From NCBI GenBank assembly GCA_947172415.1, contig OX359194.1, positions 3,906,001-3,970,000 on the forward strand: a stretch of 64,000 nt of DNA, written 5' to 3'. Under the pieces are notes generated by a model that had not been told where the DNA came from, made no database searches, and saw only the letters and a program-made list of their open reading frames with translations. This stretch comes from Chondrosia reniformis (taxonomy: Eukaryota > Porifera > Demospongiae > Chondrillida > Chondrillidae). Numbering within the stretch: the stretch's first letter is position 1; the number at the start of each line of letters is the position of its first letter. Shown here one piece after another: positions 33,506 to 46,768 of this stretch. The translations under genes and the position numbers were made by a program.

Positions 33506-36500
33506 AGCTGTGGTAATTATTGTATGTATATACTAGTCATAATTAGTAGTTGTAATAACTGATTGTATGTACTAGTTGTATGTAAAAGAAACTAGTTGTA
33601 TGTTCTAGTTGTATATTCTTGTTGTAGGTACTAGTTATATGTACTAGTTGTATGTAGTAATTGTGTGTAATTGTTGTATTTACAAGCTATATATACCTGT
33701 AGCTATCTGTATGTCGTAGTGTTATGTACCAGTTCAAAGTAGTAGTTGTATGTAGTTATATATACTAGTTGTGTGTAATGTTGCATGTACTAGTTGAATA
33801 TACTAGTTGTGTGTACTAGTTGCATGTACTAGTAACTAGATGTATGTACTAGTTGTATGTACTAGTTGTATGAACTAGATGTAGTAAATAGTTGTAAGTA
33901 TTAGTTGTATGTACTAGTTGTATGTACTAGTAACTATCTGTATGTCGTAGTTGTATGTACCAGTTGAAAGTAGTAGTTGTATGTAGTTATATATACTAGT
34001 TTTGTGTAATGTTGCATGTACTAGTTTTATTTACTAAATATAGTTACTAGTTGTATGTACTGGTTATTTGTACCAGTTGTTTGTACTAGTCATATGTCCT
34101 AGTTGTAGTACTAGTTGTATGTACAAGTTGCATGTACTAGTTGAATGTACTAGTTGTAGTTACTAGTTGTATGTACTATCTGTGTATACTAGATGCATGT
34201 ACTAGGAACTAGATGTATCTACTAGTTGTATGTACTATTTGTAAGAACTAGTTGTAGTTACTAGGTGTATGTACTAGTTGTATGTACTAGTAACTATCTG
34301 TATGTACTAATTTTATGTACTAGTTGTATGTACTAAGTAGTTGTATGTACTAGTAAATATCTGTATGACGTAGTTGTATGTACCAGTCTATGTACTAGTT
34401 GTAAGTACTAGTTGTGTGTAATTTTGTATGTACAAATTATATTTACAAGTAGTAGTTACTAGTTGTATGTACTGGTTATTTGTACCAGTTATATGTACTA
34501 GTTGTATATACTAGTATGTACTAATTGTATGAACTAATTGCATTAACTAGTCATATGTATTAGTTGTATGTAGATATGTGTCCTACTTGTATGTACTATT
34601 TGTGTGTAATGGTTGTAAGAACTAGTTATAATGATTAATAATTGAATGTTCTGGTTGTATGTAGTTATATATACTAGTTGTATGTACTAGTTGTGTAATA
34701 TTGTATGAACTAATTATATTTACTAGTAGAAGCCACTAGTTGTATGTACTGGTTATTTGTACCAGTTGTATTTTCTAGTTATATGTCCTAGTTGTACTAA
34801 TAGTTGTAGGTACTATATAGTTTTATGTACTGGTTGTATGTACTAATTGTATGTACTAGTTGAATGTACTACTTGTATGTACTAGTTGTGTGTACTAGTA
34901 GCTCTCTGTATGTACTAATTGTCTGTACTAGTTGTATTTGTGTAATGTTTGTATGTACTAGTTGTATTAACTAGAAGTAGCTCTAGTTGTATGAACTAGT
35001 TGTGTGTACTAGTTTTATGAACTAGATAGTAGTTGCATATACTAGTTGTGTACTAGTTATAAGGACTAGTTGTATGTACTAGTATATGTAAAAGTAACTA
35101 GTTGTTTGTACTAGTTGTATGTACTAGTTGTTTGTACTAGTTGTATGTACTAGTAATTAGTTGTATATACAACTTGTCCGTCATAGTTCTAAATATTACT
35201 TGTATGTCCTAGTTGTATGTACTAGTTATATGTACTAGTTGTATGTACTAGTTATATGTACTAGTTGTATGTACTAGTTGTATGAACTAGTTGTGTGGAC
35301 TAGTAACTATCTGTATGTACTAATAGTCTGTACTAGTTGTATGTATATATTATTTGTGTAGTTATATGTACTACTTGTGTGTACTAGTTGAGTGTAATCG
35401 CTGTATGTCCTAGCTATATTTACTAGTAGTAGTTATTAGTTGTAAGTACTAGTTGTAGTTACTTGTTATAGGAACTAGTATTATGTGTACGTACTAGTAA
35501 GTAGTTGTATATATAGGTACTAGTTGTATGTACCATATGTATGTACTAGTTGTATGTACAAATTGTACGTACTAGTTATGTACTAGTTGTATGTACTAGT
35601 TGTATGTAGTAGTTGTGTGTAATTTTTGTATGTACTAGTTATATTTAATAGTTGTTGTTACTAGTTGTATGTACTGGTTATTTGTACCAGTTGTATATAC
35701 TAGTTATATATGCTAGTTGTAGAACTACTTGAATGTACTAGTTGTGTGTGCTGGTTGTATGTACTAATTGTATCTACTAGTTGAATTTACTAGTTGTATG
35801 TACTAGTTGTATGTCCTAGTTGCATGTACTAGTAACTAGATGCATCTACTAGTTGTATGTACTACTTGTAAGAACTATATAGTTGTAGTTACTAGTTGTA
35901 TGTACTAGTTGTATGTACTAGTAAATATCTGTATGTCATATTTCTATGTTACCAGTTGTATGTACTTGTTGTATGTAGTTATATATATTAGTTGTATGTA
36001 CTAGTTGTGTTTAATTTTGTTAGAATTAGTTATATTTACTAGTAGTAGTTTCTAGTTGTATGTACTGGTTATTTGTACCAGTTGTATGTACAAGTTATAT
36101 GTCCTAGTTGTAGTACTAGTTGTATTTACTAGTTGTATGTACTTTTTGTATGTACTAATTTTATATCCTAGTTGAATGTACTAGTTGTATGTACTGGTTG
36201 TTTGTACTAGTTGTATTTACTAGTAACAATCTATATTTACCAGTTCCATGTACTAGTTGTATGTACTATTTGTATATAGTTATACGCACCAGTTGTTTGT
36301 ACTAGTAATATTTACTGGTGGTAGTAACTAGTTGTATGTACTAGTTGTATGTGCTAGTTTGTATGTACTAGTTGTATGTACTAGTAACTAACTGTATGTA
36401 CTAATTGTATGTACTAGTTGTATGTATTAGTTTTATGTACTAGTTGTATTTACTAGTAATTAGTTATATGTATAGGTACTAGTTGTGTGTACTAGTTGTA

Positions 36501-38308
36501 TGTACTAATTGTATGTACAAATTGTATGTACTAGTTGTGAACTAGTTGTAGGTACTAGTTGTATGTACTGGTTGTATGTAGTAGTTGTGTGTAATTGTTG
36601 TATGTACCCGTTATATTTACTAGTTGTATTTACTAGTTGTATGTACTAGTTGCATTTACTAGTATCTAGACATATGTACTAGTTGTGTGTATTAGTTTTA
36701 TGTACTAGTAGCTATCTGTATGTCATAGTTGTGAGCACCAGTTGAATGTACTAATTATATATACTAGTTGTGTATAATATTGTATGTACTACTTATATTT
36801 ACTAGTTGTATGTACTGGTTATTTGTACCAGTTGTATGTACTAGTTATATGTTCTAGTTGTAGTACTAGTTTTAGGTACTAGTTTTATGTACTTTTTGTA
36901 TGTACTGGTTGTATGTACTAATTGTATGAAATAGTTGAATGTACTAGTTGTATGTTCTAGTTGAATGTACTAGTTGTATGTACTAGTTGTAAGTGCTCGA
37001 AACTAGTTGTATGTACTGGGACGTGTTATATGAACTAGTTGAAAGTTCTAGTTGTATATACTCAATTCTTAATAGTAGTTTCATGTTCCAATTGTATGTA
37101 TTAATTGTAAGTGCTAGTTATGTTCTAGTTGTGTGTTCCAGTTGTATATACTAATTGTATGTACTAATTATGTCCTAGTTTTGGTACTAGTTGTATGTAC
37201 TAGTAACTTGTAGTATGTACTAGTCATATGTACTAGTAATATGTAATAGATCTATATACTAGTTGTAGGTACTACGTGTGTGTACTAGTTGTTTGTACTA
37301 ATTATATCTACTAGTTGAATGTAGTAGTTGTATGTATATTCTAATTGCGTGTTTTAGTAATTATCTGTATGTACTAATTGTCTGTACTAGTTGTATGTAT
37401 ATAATCTCTTTGTAGTTATATATACTACTTATTTGTACTAGTTTTGTGTAATTGCTGTGTGTACTAGATATATTTACTAGTAGTAGGTACTAGTTGTATG
37501 TACTAGTTATAGTTACTGGTTGTATGTTCTAGCTTTAATAACTAGATACTTGTGGTATGTACTAGTTGTACTTACTAGTTGTGTGTATTAGTAACTATCT
37601 GTATGTACTAATTGTATGTAGTAGTTGTATGTACTAGTTGTTTGTAGTTTTATATACTACTAGTATGTACTAGTTGTGTGTAATTGTAGTATGTACTGGT
37701 TATATTTACTTTTGTATGTACTAGTTGTATGTACTAGTAACTAGTTGTTTGTACTAGTTATATGTGCTAGTTGAATGTATGTTCTAGTCGTATGTACTAG
37801 TTATATGTACTAGTTGTATGTTCTAGTTGTATGGACTAGTTGTAAATACTGGTAACTCTCTATATATACCAATTGTATGTACTAGTTGTATGTACTAGTT
37901 TTATATGCATATATGTATTACTTGTATGTACTAGTTGTGTGTAATGGTTGTATTGTACTAGTTATATTTTCTAGTTGTAATTACTAGTTGTTTGTACTAG
38001 TTGCATGTACTAGTAACTAGATGTGTGTACTACTTGTATGTACTAGTTGTTTGTACTAGTAACTATCTGTATGTACTAAATGTATGTACTAGTTGTATGA
38101 TTTAGGTCTTTGCAATTATATGTAGTACATTTATGTATTAATTGTGTGTAATTGTTGTATGTACTAGTTATAATTACTAGTTGTATATACTAGTTGTATG
38201 TACTAGTTGTATGTACTAGTAACTAGTAGTATGCACAAGTTATATGTACTAGATGTATGTAGTAGTTGTATGTATTAGTAACAAACTGTATTAACCAGTT
38301 CTATTTAC
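33506..38308 (+). repeat. 13-bp satellite array, block 9
   Basis: About 4.8 kb of degenerate satellite; nothing else seen. Confidence 0.93.
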
Positions 38309-39030
38309 TAGAAATTTGAAATATTTTCTACAAAAATAGTGAAGATGTAGGGATGGCACAAAAAGTAGAAAAACAAGAAAGGGATGTTACACAGTGAAGT
38401 ATTAGCTATGCATGAATCGTCCAACACTCTTGCTTGTAGGATTCATGTATAGCTAATACTTTACTGTGTAACATCCCTTTCTTGTTTCTCTACTTTTTGT
38501 GCCATCCCTACATCTTCACTATTTTTGTAGAAAATTTTTAATATTTCTAGTTTCTGTACTTTTTATGAAGTATGGGCTAGGAATTATAATTGTATACCAA
38601 TTGGGTTTTGCAATCTGTGACTAAATATGATGTCATTAAAATGGCGAAATTATTGAGGCCTTGAATCTGGGGCCATGAAAACCATCACACTCAATAAGAG
38701 CGTTATCGCTCTCGCTTCTACAAAAGAAAACAGCTCAGAAAATTTGCAATAATTTCGTTTAACAACTAGTCCAAAACCTTGTATAGTTTTTTAGTTATGG
38801 CTGAAGAAGAAGACGAAAATGGGAATATTTAAAATTCATTATTTCGCCAGCGGGACATATTCGCTTGCCTTTAAGGTCTATTTAGAGTATGTATATTGTA
38901 TATTTAGCTATACATAGCCTTGTTTTGTCGATTTTTGGCCTATTTCGGGATTTTGCTCCTATACCGATATATGGTGAAAACGAAAAAAAACGCGTCATCC
39001 ATACATAGGGAGTACTGCCGTACTCCCTGA
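38309..39030 (+). mobile_element. Foldback/hairpin non-autonomous element, copy C
   Basis: Orientation opposite to copies A and B. The left end is the giant inverted repeat: arms of about 105 bases (about 38310-38412 and 38430-38545). The right end is the small hairpin at 39007-39028 (AGGGAGTAC, TGCC, GTACTCCCT) followed by GA and a T-rich flank. The middle shares the CTCTCGCTTCTACAAAAGAA and other segments with the other copies. No ORF. Confidence 0.7.
38310..38545. other. Giant inverted repeat at one end of copy C
   Basis: The left arm contains ACAAAAATAGTGAAGATGTA, GGGATGGCAC and AAGAAAGGGATGTTACAC; the right arm is its near-perfect complement, read in reverse order to GTAGAAAA. The centre is a ~17-base spacer around 38413-38429. 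The RNA would form a hairpin of about 100 bp. Confidence 0.8.
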
Positions 39031-42000
39031 TTATTTGTATGTAGTCATATTTACTAGTTGTATATACTAGTTATATTTACTGGTGATATTTACTAATTGT
39101 ATGTACTAGTTGTATGGACTAGTTGTATGTACTAGTAATTAGTTGTATGTACTAGTTGTATGTACTAGTTGTTTGTACTAGTTGTGTGTACTAGTTCTAT
39201 GTACTAGTTCTAGGTACTAGTTCTATGTACTCGTTGTAGGTTGTAGTTATATGTACTAGTTTTATGAACTAGTAACTAGTTGTATGTACTAGTTATATTT
39301 ACTAGTTGTATGCACTAGTTGTATGTACTAGCAACTAACTGTATGCACTTATTGTATGTACTAGTAGTAAGTAGTAGTTGTCGGTAGAAATGTGTACCAC
39401 TTGTATGTACTAGTTGTGTGTAATTACTGTATGTACTGGTAATTACTGTATGTACTGGTTATATTTACTAGTAGTAGTTACCAGTAGTAAGTACTAGTTG
39501 TAGTTACTAGTTGAATGTACTAGTTGTATATACAAATAGTATGTACTAGCTATGTGTTAGGAGTATGTACTAGTTATATGTACTAGTTGTATGTACTAGA
39601 TGTATGTATTAGTTCTATGTATTAGTAACAATCTGTATCTAATAGTTTTATGTATTAGTTATATGTACTATGTGTATGTAGTTACATGTACTAGTTGTAT
39701 ATACTAGTTATATTTACTGGTGGTAGTTACTAGATTTAGTTGTATATACTAGTTCTCTGTACTGGTTCTATGTACTAGTTGTATGTTCTAGTTGCATGTA
39801 CTAGTTGTATGTACCAGTAACTAGTGGTATGTACTTGTTATATGGACTTATTTTATGTACTAGTTGTATGTACTAGTGTTATGTACCAGTTGTAAGTTCT
39901 AGTAATTAGTTGTATGTATAAGTACTAGTTGTATGACTAGTTGTATGTACAAATTGTATGTACTAGTTGTGGGTATTAGTTGTAAGTACTAGTTGTATGT
40001 AGTAGTTGTTTGTAATTGTTGTTTGTACTAGTTATATTTAATAGTTGTAGTTATTAGCTGTATGTACTAGTTGAATGTACTAGTTGTATTTACTAATTGT
40101 GTGAACTAGATTTATGTACTGGTTTTATGTACTAGATAGTAGTTGCATATACTAGTCGTGAACTAGTTATAAGTACTAATTGTATGTACTAGTTGTAGTA
40201 ATTGGTGTATGTATATACTAGTTATATTTAGTAGTTGTAGTAACTAGTTGCATGTACTAGTTGTATGTACTAATTGTATGTACTAGTAACTAGTTTATGT
40301 ACTAGTTGTATGTACTAGTTGCATGTACTAGTTGTATGTACTAGTTGTATGTACTAGTTAAATGTACTAGTTGTTTGCACTAGCTGAATGTACTAGTTGT
40401 ATTTACTAATTGTGTGAACTAGATTTATGTACTAGTTTTATGTACTAGATAGTAGTTGCATATACTAGTCGTGTACTAGTTATAAGTACTAATTGTATGT
40501 ACTAGTTGTAGTAATTGGTGTATGTATATACTAGTTATATTTAGTAGTTGTAGTAACTAGTTGTATGTACTAGTTGTATGTAAAATTAACTAGTTGCATG
40601 TACTAGTTGTATGTACTAATTGTATATACTAGTAACTAGTTTATGTACTAGTTGTATGTACTAGTTGCATGTACTAGTTGTATGTACTAGTTGTATGGAC
40701 TAGTTATATGTACTAGTTGTTTGCACTAGCTGAATGTACTAGTTGTATTTACTAATTGTGTGAACTAGATTTATGTACTAGTTTTATCTACTAGATAGTA
40801 GTTGCATATACTAGTCTTGTACTAGTTATAAGTACTAATTGTATGTACTAGTTGTAGTAATTGGTGTATGTATATACTAGTTATATTTAGTAGTTGTAGT
40901 AACTAGTTGTATGTACTAGTTGTATGTAAAATTAACTAGTTGCATGTACTAGTTGTATGTACTAATTGTATGTACTAGTAACTAGTTTATGTACTAGTTG
41001 TATGTACTAGTTGCCTGTACTAGTTGTATGTACTAGTTGTATGTACTAGTTATATGTACTAGTTGTTTGCACTAGCTGAATGTACTAGTTATATTTACTA
41101 GTAGTTGTTACTACTTGTATGTACTAGTTGTAGTTACTAATTGTATGTACTAGTTTTCTATACTAGTAATTAGTTGTATGTATAGGTGCTAGTTGTATGT
41201 ACTAGTTGTTTGTACTAGATGTATGTACAAATTCTCTGTACTAGTTATGTACTATTTGTAGGTATTAGTTGTATGTTCTAGTTGTATGTGGTAGTTCTGT
41301 GTAATTATTGTATGTACTAGTTATATTTACTAGTTGTAGTTACTAGATGTATTTACTAGTTGAATGTAATAGTTGTATGTACTAGTGAGTAGTTGGATGT
41401 ACTGCTTTTATGTACTATTACTATGTACTAGTTTGATGTACTAGTTTTAAGAACTAGTTGTTGGCACTAGTTGTGTGTACTAGTTTTATGTCCTAGTAAC
41501 TAGTTGTAGGTAGTAGTTAAATGTACCTGTTGAATGTACTAGTTGTGTATATTAGTAACTTTCTGTATGTACTAATTGTCTTTACCAGTTGTATGTATAT
41601 ACTAGTTGTATGTAGTTTTATATACTACTATTATATGCTAGTGGTATGTAATTGCTATATGTACTAGTACTAGTTGTATGTACCAGCTGTAGTTACTAGT
41701 TTTATGTACTAGTTTTATTTACTATTTGTGTGTACTAGTAATTAGTTTTATTTATAGGTACTAGTTGTATGTACTAGTTGTATGTCCTAGTTGTGTGTAC
41801 AAATTGTATTTACTAGTTATGTACTAGTTGTGGGTAATAGATGTATGTACTAGTTGTATGTAGTAGTTGTGTGTAATAGTTGTTTTTACTAGTTATATAT
41901 CCTAGTTGTATATTCTAGTTGAATATTTGAATTGTATGTACTAGTGACTAGTTCTATGTACTGGTTGGATGTACTAGTTCTATGTATTAGTTCGATGTAC

Positions 42001-42835
42001 TACTTTTAAGTACTAGTTGTAGGTACTAGTTGTGTGTACTAGTTGTATGTCCTAGTAGCTATTTGTATGTACTACGTATATGTAGTAGTTGTATGTACTA
42101 GTTGTATGTACTTGTTGTGTGTAGTAGTAGCTATCTGTATGTACTAATTCTCTGAAATAGTTGTATTTACTAGTTGTGTGTAATTGTTGTATGTACTTGT
42201 AATATTAACTAGTAGTAGATACTAGTTGTATGAACTAGTTGTATGGTAGTTGCATGTACTAATTTTATGTACTAGATAGTAGTTGTAAATACTAGTTGTA
42301 TACTAGTTATAAGTATTAGTTTTATATACTAGTTGTGGTAATTGTTGTATATATATACTAGTTATATTTAGTAGGTGTAGTAACTAGTTGTATGTACTAG
42401 TTGTGTGTACTAGTAACTAGTTGTGTGTACTAATTGTATGTCCTAGTAACTAGTTGTTTGTACTAGTTGTATGTACTAGTTCTATATACTAGTTCTATGT
42501 ACTAGTTGAATGTACTATTTGTATGTACTAGTTGTAAGTACTCGTAACTAGTTGTAAGTTCTAGTTGTATGTACAAGGACTAATTATATGAACTAGTTGG
42601 AGGTTCTAGCTGTATGTACTTAATTCTAAGTAGTAGTTTCTTGTTCTAATTGTATGTACTAATTGTAAGTACTAGTTATGTGCTAGTTGTATGTTCCAGT
42701 TGTATGTAGTAATTGTATGTAAAAGTTATGTACTAATCGTAGGTACTAGTTGTATGTACTAGTTGTATGTACTGGTTATATATACTAGTTGTATGTACTA
42801 ATTGTATGTACTAGTTGTGTGTACAATGCATGTGT
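39031..42835 (+). repeat. 13-bp satellite array, block 10
   Basis: Satellite with a clear higher-order repeat at 40080-41090 (separate entry). Otherwise degenerate monomers. Confidence 0.93.
40080..41090 (+). repeat. Higher-order repeat within satellite (about 313-346 bp)
   Basis: Three near-identical units marked by GTGTGAACTAGATTTATG at 40099, 40412 and 40758 (spacing 313 and 346). The longer unit has an extra ~33 bases with TATGTAAAATTAACTAGTTG. Units differ by few substitutions, so this amplification is much younger than the surrounding monomers. Confidence 0.8.
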
Positions 42836-43100
42836 AACATGTCCACAAATTTCCAATTTTTGTAAATCTTCATATTAGCGCCTTCAGAGGTGTCACATGC
42901 AAGGCGGAAGTGTCTCTAGCATGTGACCTGCGCGTTAAGCTGCGAACCAGCCACTGAAACGTCACGAGTCATCAGTAGTTTTTACCGATGTTATATTATC
43001 AATTGTAAAAACTTATGAGCAATTTATATAGTATAGCGGAGGAAGGCCAACGACTGAGGAAGGCAAATAAAGGCCTACGTGATCCAAACGTTCTATTTTT

Positions 43101-43225
43101 CTTTTGATTATACTACGTTAATAATCAAAAAAGTATAGAACTTTTTTCTTTTGATTATACTACGTTAATAATCAAAAGATGAATAGAACGTTTTTCTTTT
43201 GATTATACTACGTTAATAATCAAAA
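43101..43225. repeat. Three spaced palindromes of 30 bp
   Basis: CTTTTGATTATACTACGTTA followed by ATAATCAAAA occurs at 43101, 43148 and 43196 (spacing 47 and 48 bp). Each has 10-bp inverted arms (TTTTGATTAT/ATAATCAAAA). A decayed fourth copy lies near 43330. Confidence 0.8.
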
Positions 43226-43242
43226 AAGGAATTGAATGTTTC

Positions 43243-43315
43243 GGTCATGTAAGCCCTAATTCCTCAGCTATTATTAATGTATTATAATAGCTGAGGAATT
43301 AAGGTTTACGTGACC
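43243..43315. other. Long imperfect palindrome
   Basis: Arms of about 33 bases, from GGTCATGTAAGCCC to the complement GGTTTACGTGACC, with a perfect inner part AATTCCTCAGCTATTATxA. The three-copy palindromes lie just upstream. Confidence 0.75.
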
Positions 43316-43364
43316 AAAACGTTCTATTTTCTTTCGATTATACTTCGTTAATTGCTCATACATT

Positions 43365-43586
43365 TTGCCATTCATAATTACATTAGTAGACATGCAATAT
43401 GCTTACTGTTTCCACTTATCTCTTACAACAACAAAAAACTTCGATCAAGGAAACTATCGCTACCGAGAAGCCTTACTTGACATTTCAACTTCGGAAGTCC
43501 AAGTTTGTATAACGTGTTACCAAATATTTGGGTGCATATGCAACGTCATAAGATGTCATTGTATGATGGCTAAGCTATACTATTAA
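43365..43586 (+). CDS. Small ORF of unknown function in TIR element
   Basis: 73 codons, ATG start. Six of the seven Cys lie in the second half (CITCYQIFGCICNVIRCHC), but their spacing matches no zinc-binding motif I know. The codon composition does not stand out from the surrounding non-coding DNA. Probably a chance frame. Confidence 0.12.
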   Translation: MPFIITLVDMQYAYCFHLSLTTTKNFDQGNYRYREALLDISTSEVQVCITCYQIFGCICNVIRCHCMMAKLYY

Positions 43587-44152
43587 TATTAGGCTGACAA
43601 TCACATGACAATACCATTATTCGAAGGAGAAGAGACAAATGGAAAATGAACGGATTATTAGACAGTGAAGGATTGTATATCTAACCATTTTTTGACATCT
43701 ATCTCTTCAGTAAGTAACAGCCTAAATGTTGTATGTATACTCCTGGAATATTCCCTTGTCTAACTGAGATATGAAGTACTAGAGGCGCCAGAGAAAGGTA
43801 CGAAAATACGTTTTCGATTATAATTCAAAAACTAAATGGAATTTAAATGTAGTATACATACAATCATTAGATATCATTATCCTTCATAGATTGGCGTCAC
43901 CTTTTATTTCATATTCCACTGTCTAATATAACATTTTTGGCGATTTGGCACCTATCACTTACGGCCGCTTACCTTCTCCTTTAAGCCTGCAATTGTGATG
44001 CTCTTGTAGCCAACATATTAAGAAAGAATTGCGCTTCAATTCTATATAATTTATTTAGAGGTACAATCTTTCTAAAGTAAAATAGAATAAATTAAAAAAG
44101 AATGTTAGTTAGCGACTTTTATCGAACATTTCCGGAAGTGTGGACATGTTCC

Positions 44153-46001
44153 ACTAGCGTAGTAACTATCTGTATGCACTCATTGTCTGTCCTAGTTGTA
44201 TGTATATGTTATTTATGTGTAGTTATATGAGTTGTATGTACTAGTTTTATGTACTAGTTCGATGTACTAGTTTTAAATACTGGTTGTAGATACTAGTTGT
44301 ATGTGCTATTTGTATGTCCTAATAACTTGTTGCATGTACTAGTTCTATGTACTAGTTCTATGTACTAGTTGTATGTACTAGTTGTATGTACCAGTTGAAT
44401 GTACTAGTTGTGTACATTAGTAACTATCTGTATGTACTAATTGTCTGTACTAGTTGTATGTATATACTAGTTGTGTGTACTTTTATATACTACTTGTATC
44501 TGCTAGTTGTGCATAATTGCTATATGTAATAGTTAGTAGTAGTACTAGTTGTATGTACTAGTTGTAGTTACTATTTGTATGTACTAGTTTTATTTACTAG
44601 TTGTGTGTACTAGTAATTAGTTTTATTTATGGGTACTAGTTGAATGTACTAGTTGTATGTCCTAGTTATATGTACAAATTGTATTTACTAATATGTAATA
44701 GTTGTGGGTATTAGTTGTATGTACTAGTTGTATGTACTAGTTGTATGTACTTGTTGTGTGTAGTAGTAGCTATCTGTATGTACTAATTCTCTGAACTAGA
44801 AGTATTTACTTGTTGTATTAACTTGTAGTAGTTACTAGTTGTATAAACTAGTTGTATGCTAGTTGCATATACTAGTTTTATGTACTAGATAGTAGTTGCA
44901 TATACTAGTTGTGTACTAGTTATAAGTATTAGTTGTGTAATTCTTGTATGTATATACTAGTTATATTTAGTAGTTACAGTAACTAGTTGTATGTACTAGT
45001 TGTATGTACTTGGAACTAGTTGTATGAACTAGTTGTATATACTAGTTCATATACTAGTTGAATGTACTAGTTGAATGTACTAGTTGTATGTACTAGTTGT
45101 AAGTACTCATAACTAGTTGTATGTACTAGTTGTATGTACTAGTTGTATGTACTACCTGTGTGTACTAGTAGATATCTGTATGTAGTAATTGACTGTACTA
45201 GTTGTATATATTTACAAATTGTGTGTAATTGTTGTTTGTACTAGTTATTTTAACTAGTAGTAGTTACTAGTTGTATGAACTAGTTGTGTGAACTAGATGT
45301 ATGTACTAGTTTTAGGTACTAGATAGTAGTTGCAAATACTAGCTGTGTACTAGTTATAAGTACTAATTGTATGTACTAGTTGTGGTAATTGGTGTACGTA
45401 CATACTAGTTTTATTTAGTAGTTGTAGTAACTATTTCTTTGTACTAATTGTATATACTAGTAATTAGTTTATATACTAGTTGTTTGTACAATATAGTTGC
45501 ATGTACTAGTTGTATGTACTAGTTATATGCACTAGTTGTTTGTACTAGCTGTATATACTGCCTGTGTGTACTAGTAACTATCTGTATGTACTAATTGTCT
45601 ATACTAGTTGTATGTATACACTATTTGTGTAGTTGTATGTACTACTTGTATGTACTAGTTGTGTGTAATTGCTGTATGTATACAAGTTATATATACTAGT
45701 TGTAGTTTCTAGTTGTATGTACTAGTTGTAGTTACTAGTTTTATGTACTAGGTTTATATACTAGTTGTATGTACTAGTAATTAGTCGTATGTATAGGTAC
45801 TAGTTGTATGTACTAGTTGTATGTACTAGTTGTATGTACTAGTTGTATGTACTAATTGTATATACATATTGTATGTACTAGTTATGTATTAGTAGTATGG
45901 TCTAGTTATATGTATTTGTTGTATGTACTAGATGTATGTACTAGTTGTATGTATTAGTAACAATCTGTATCTACCAGTTCTATGTATTAGTTATATGTAA
46001 T
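44153..46001 (+). repeat. 13-bp satellite array, block 11
   Basis: Degenerate satellite; nothing else seen. Confidence 0.93.
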
Positions 46002-46005
46002 ATTT
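46002..46005. repeat. Target-site duplication ATTT, left copy
   Basis: ATTT at 46002-46005 and 46765-46768. Removing the element and one ATTT restores satellite-like TAATATTTGTATGTAG. Confidence 0.5.
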
Positions 46006-46764
46006 GTGGCAGTCGAGGTTAGAAACTCGACGTTATGTCGCAATACTAGTTTTGAGAACGGCGCGTGCAAAGTTTTCGTTAGTATTCGACTGTTTGCGTT
46101 CTCAGAAGTCGTGTTTGACTACTTGCAGCGTGTTGTCCAGTCAAAGGGCTGTCTTTTGGTCTTTGACCGACGACAATATCACGTTCCTGGACCACGATAT
46201 GCTCGCTCAAAGATGTGACATTAGCTATATGGTTTGTCAGATGTAGCTACATGTTGTTTATGCTGCTTGTATTAGCTACCTAGTGGAGTATGATTTTCTG
46301 CATGCATTTTGGTACACGTCGCTTTGCGTTCATCAGTAAGACTATTTAAGGATAAGGTAGCTAGTGAATGCTAGCTAGCTAGCTAACTAAAAACAATAAT
46401 AGCTATTGTTTTCCTACTTGTCAATCTTTTGCTCTAGAATAAAATGCTGCTTATAATACTGTGTGGTGTAAATTGCTAAGGAACTTACCAATTACGATGC
46501 AGGATCGGGCTGTTTTGGAACGAAATCCGATAGTCCGTGAATGTGGCGGCGGCCATTTTATAGCTTATTAATATGCAAATTATATGGAAGGAGACGGCTG
46601 GAGTCCAATCGCGGGTACTTCTGAGGCTCTAGCTCTGCCGTAAATGAAGGTATTGCTTTGAAACTTTCAGCGAAGATAGTCCAATAGTTCTTCTTTCCAA
46701 AAATGCAAAAAACTTAAAATGCGACCCCCTGACATAAAGTCGAGTTTCTAACCTCGACTGCCAC
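46006..46764. mobile_element. 759-bp non-autonomous DNA transposon with 26-bp TIRs
   Basis: Starts GTGGCAGTCGAGGTTAGAAA (to CTCGAC at 46031) and ends with the exact reverse complement (46739-46764). The TIR also contains an inner palindrome GTCGAG/CTCGAC. The interior is non-satellite, with a (GCTA)n tract near 46368-46386. Overlapping frames at 46004-46246 and 46006-46218 start in the TIR and encode nothing recognisable. With a 4-bp ATTT duplication the superfamily cannot be named. The perfect TIRs suggest a fairly recent insertion. Confidence 0.72.
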
Positions 46765-46768
46765 ATTT

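Larger units (their letters stand above)
42836..44152. mobile_element. 1.3-kb non-autonomous TIR element candidate
   Basis: Non-satellite block with AACATGTCCACA near its left end (about 42847-42858) and the complement TGTGGACATGTT near its right end (about 44138-44149), a 12-bp TIR with similar sequence inward (aatttcc / ggaa). Internal palindromes are described separately. No transposase is encoded; a 73-codon frame at 43365-43586 has no recognisable domain. No clear target-site duplication. Confidence 0.5.

Noticed and set aside
46004..46246. Two overlapping ORFs in the TIR element
   Set aside because: Both begin inside the terminal inverted repeat, are short, and show no domain; no transposase signature.
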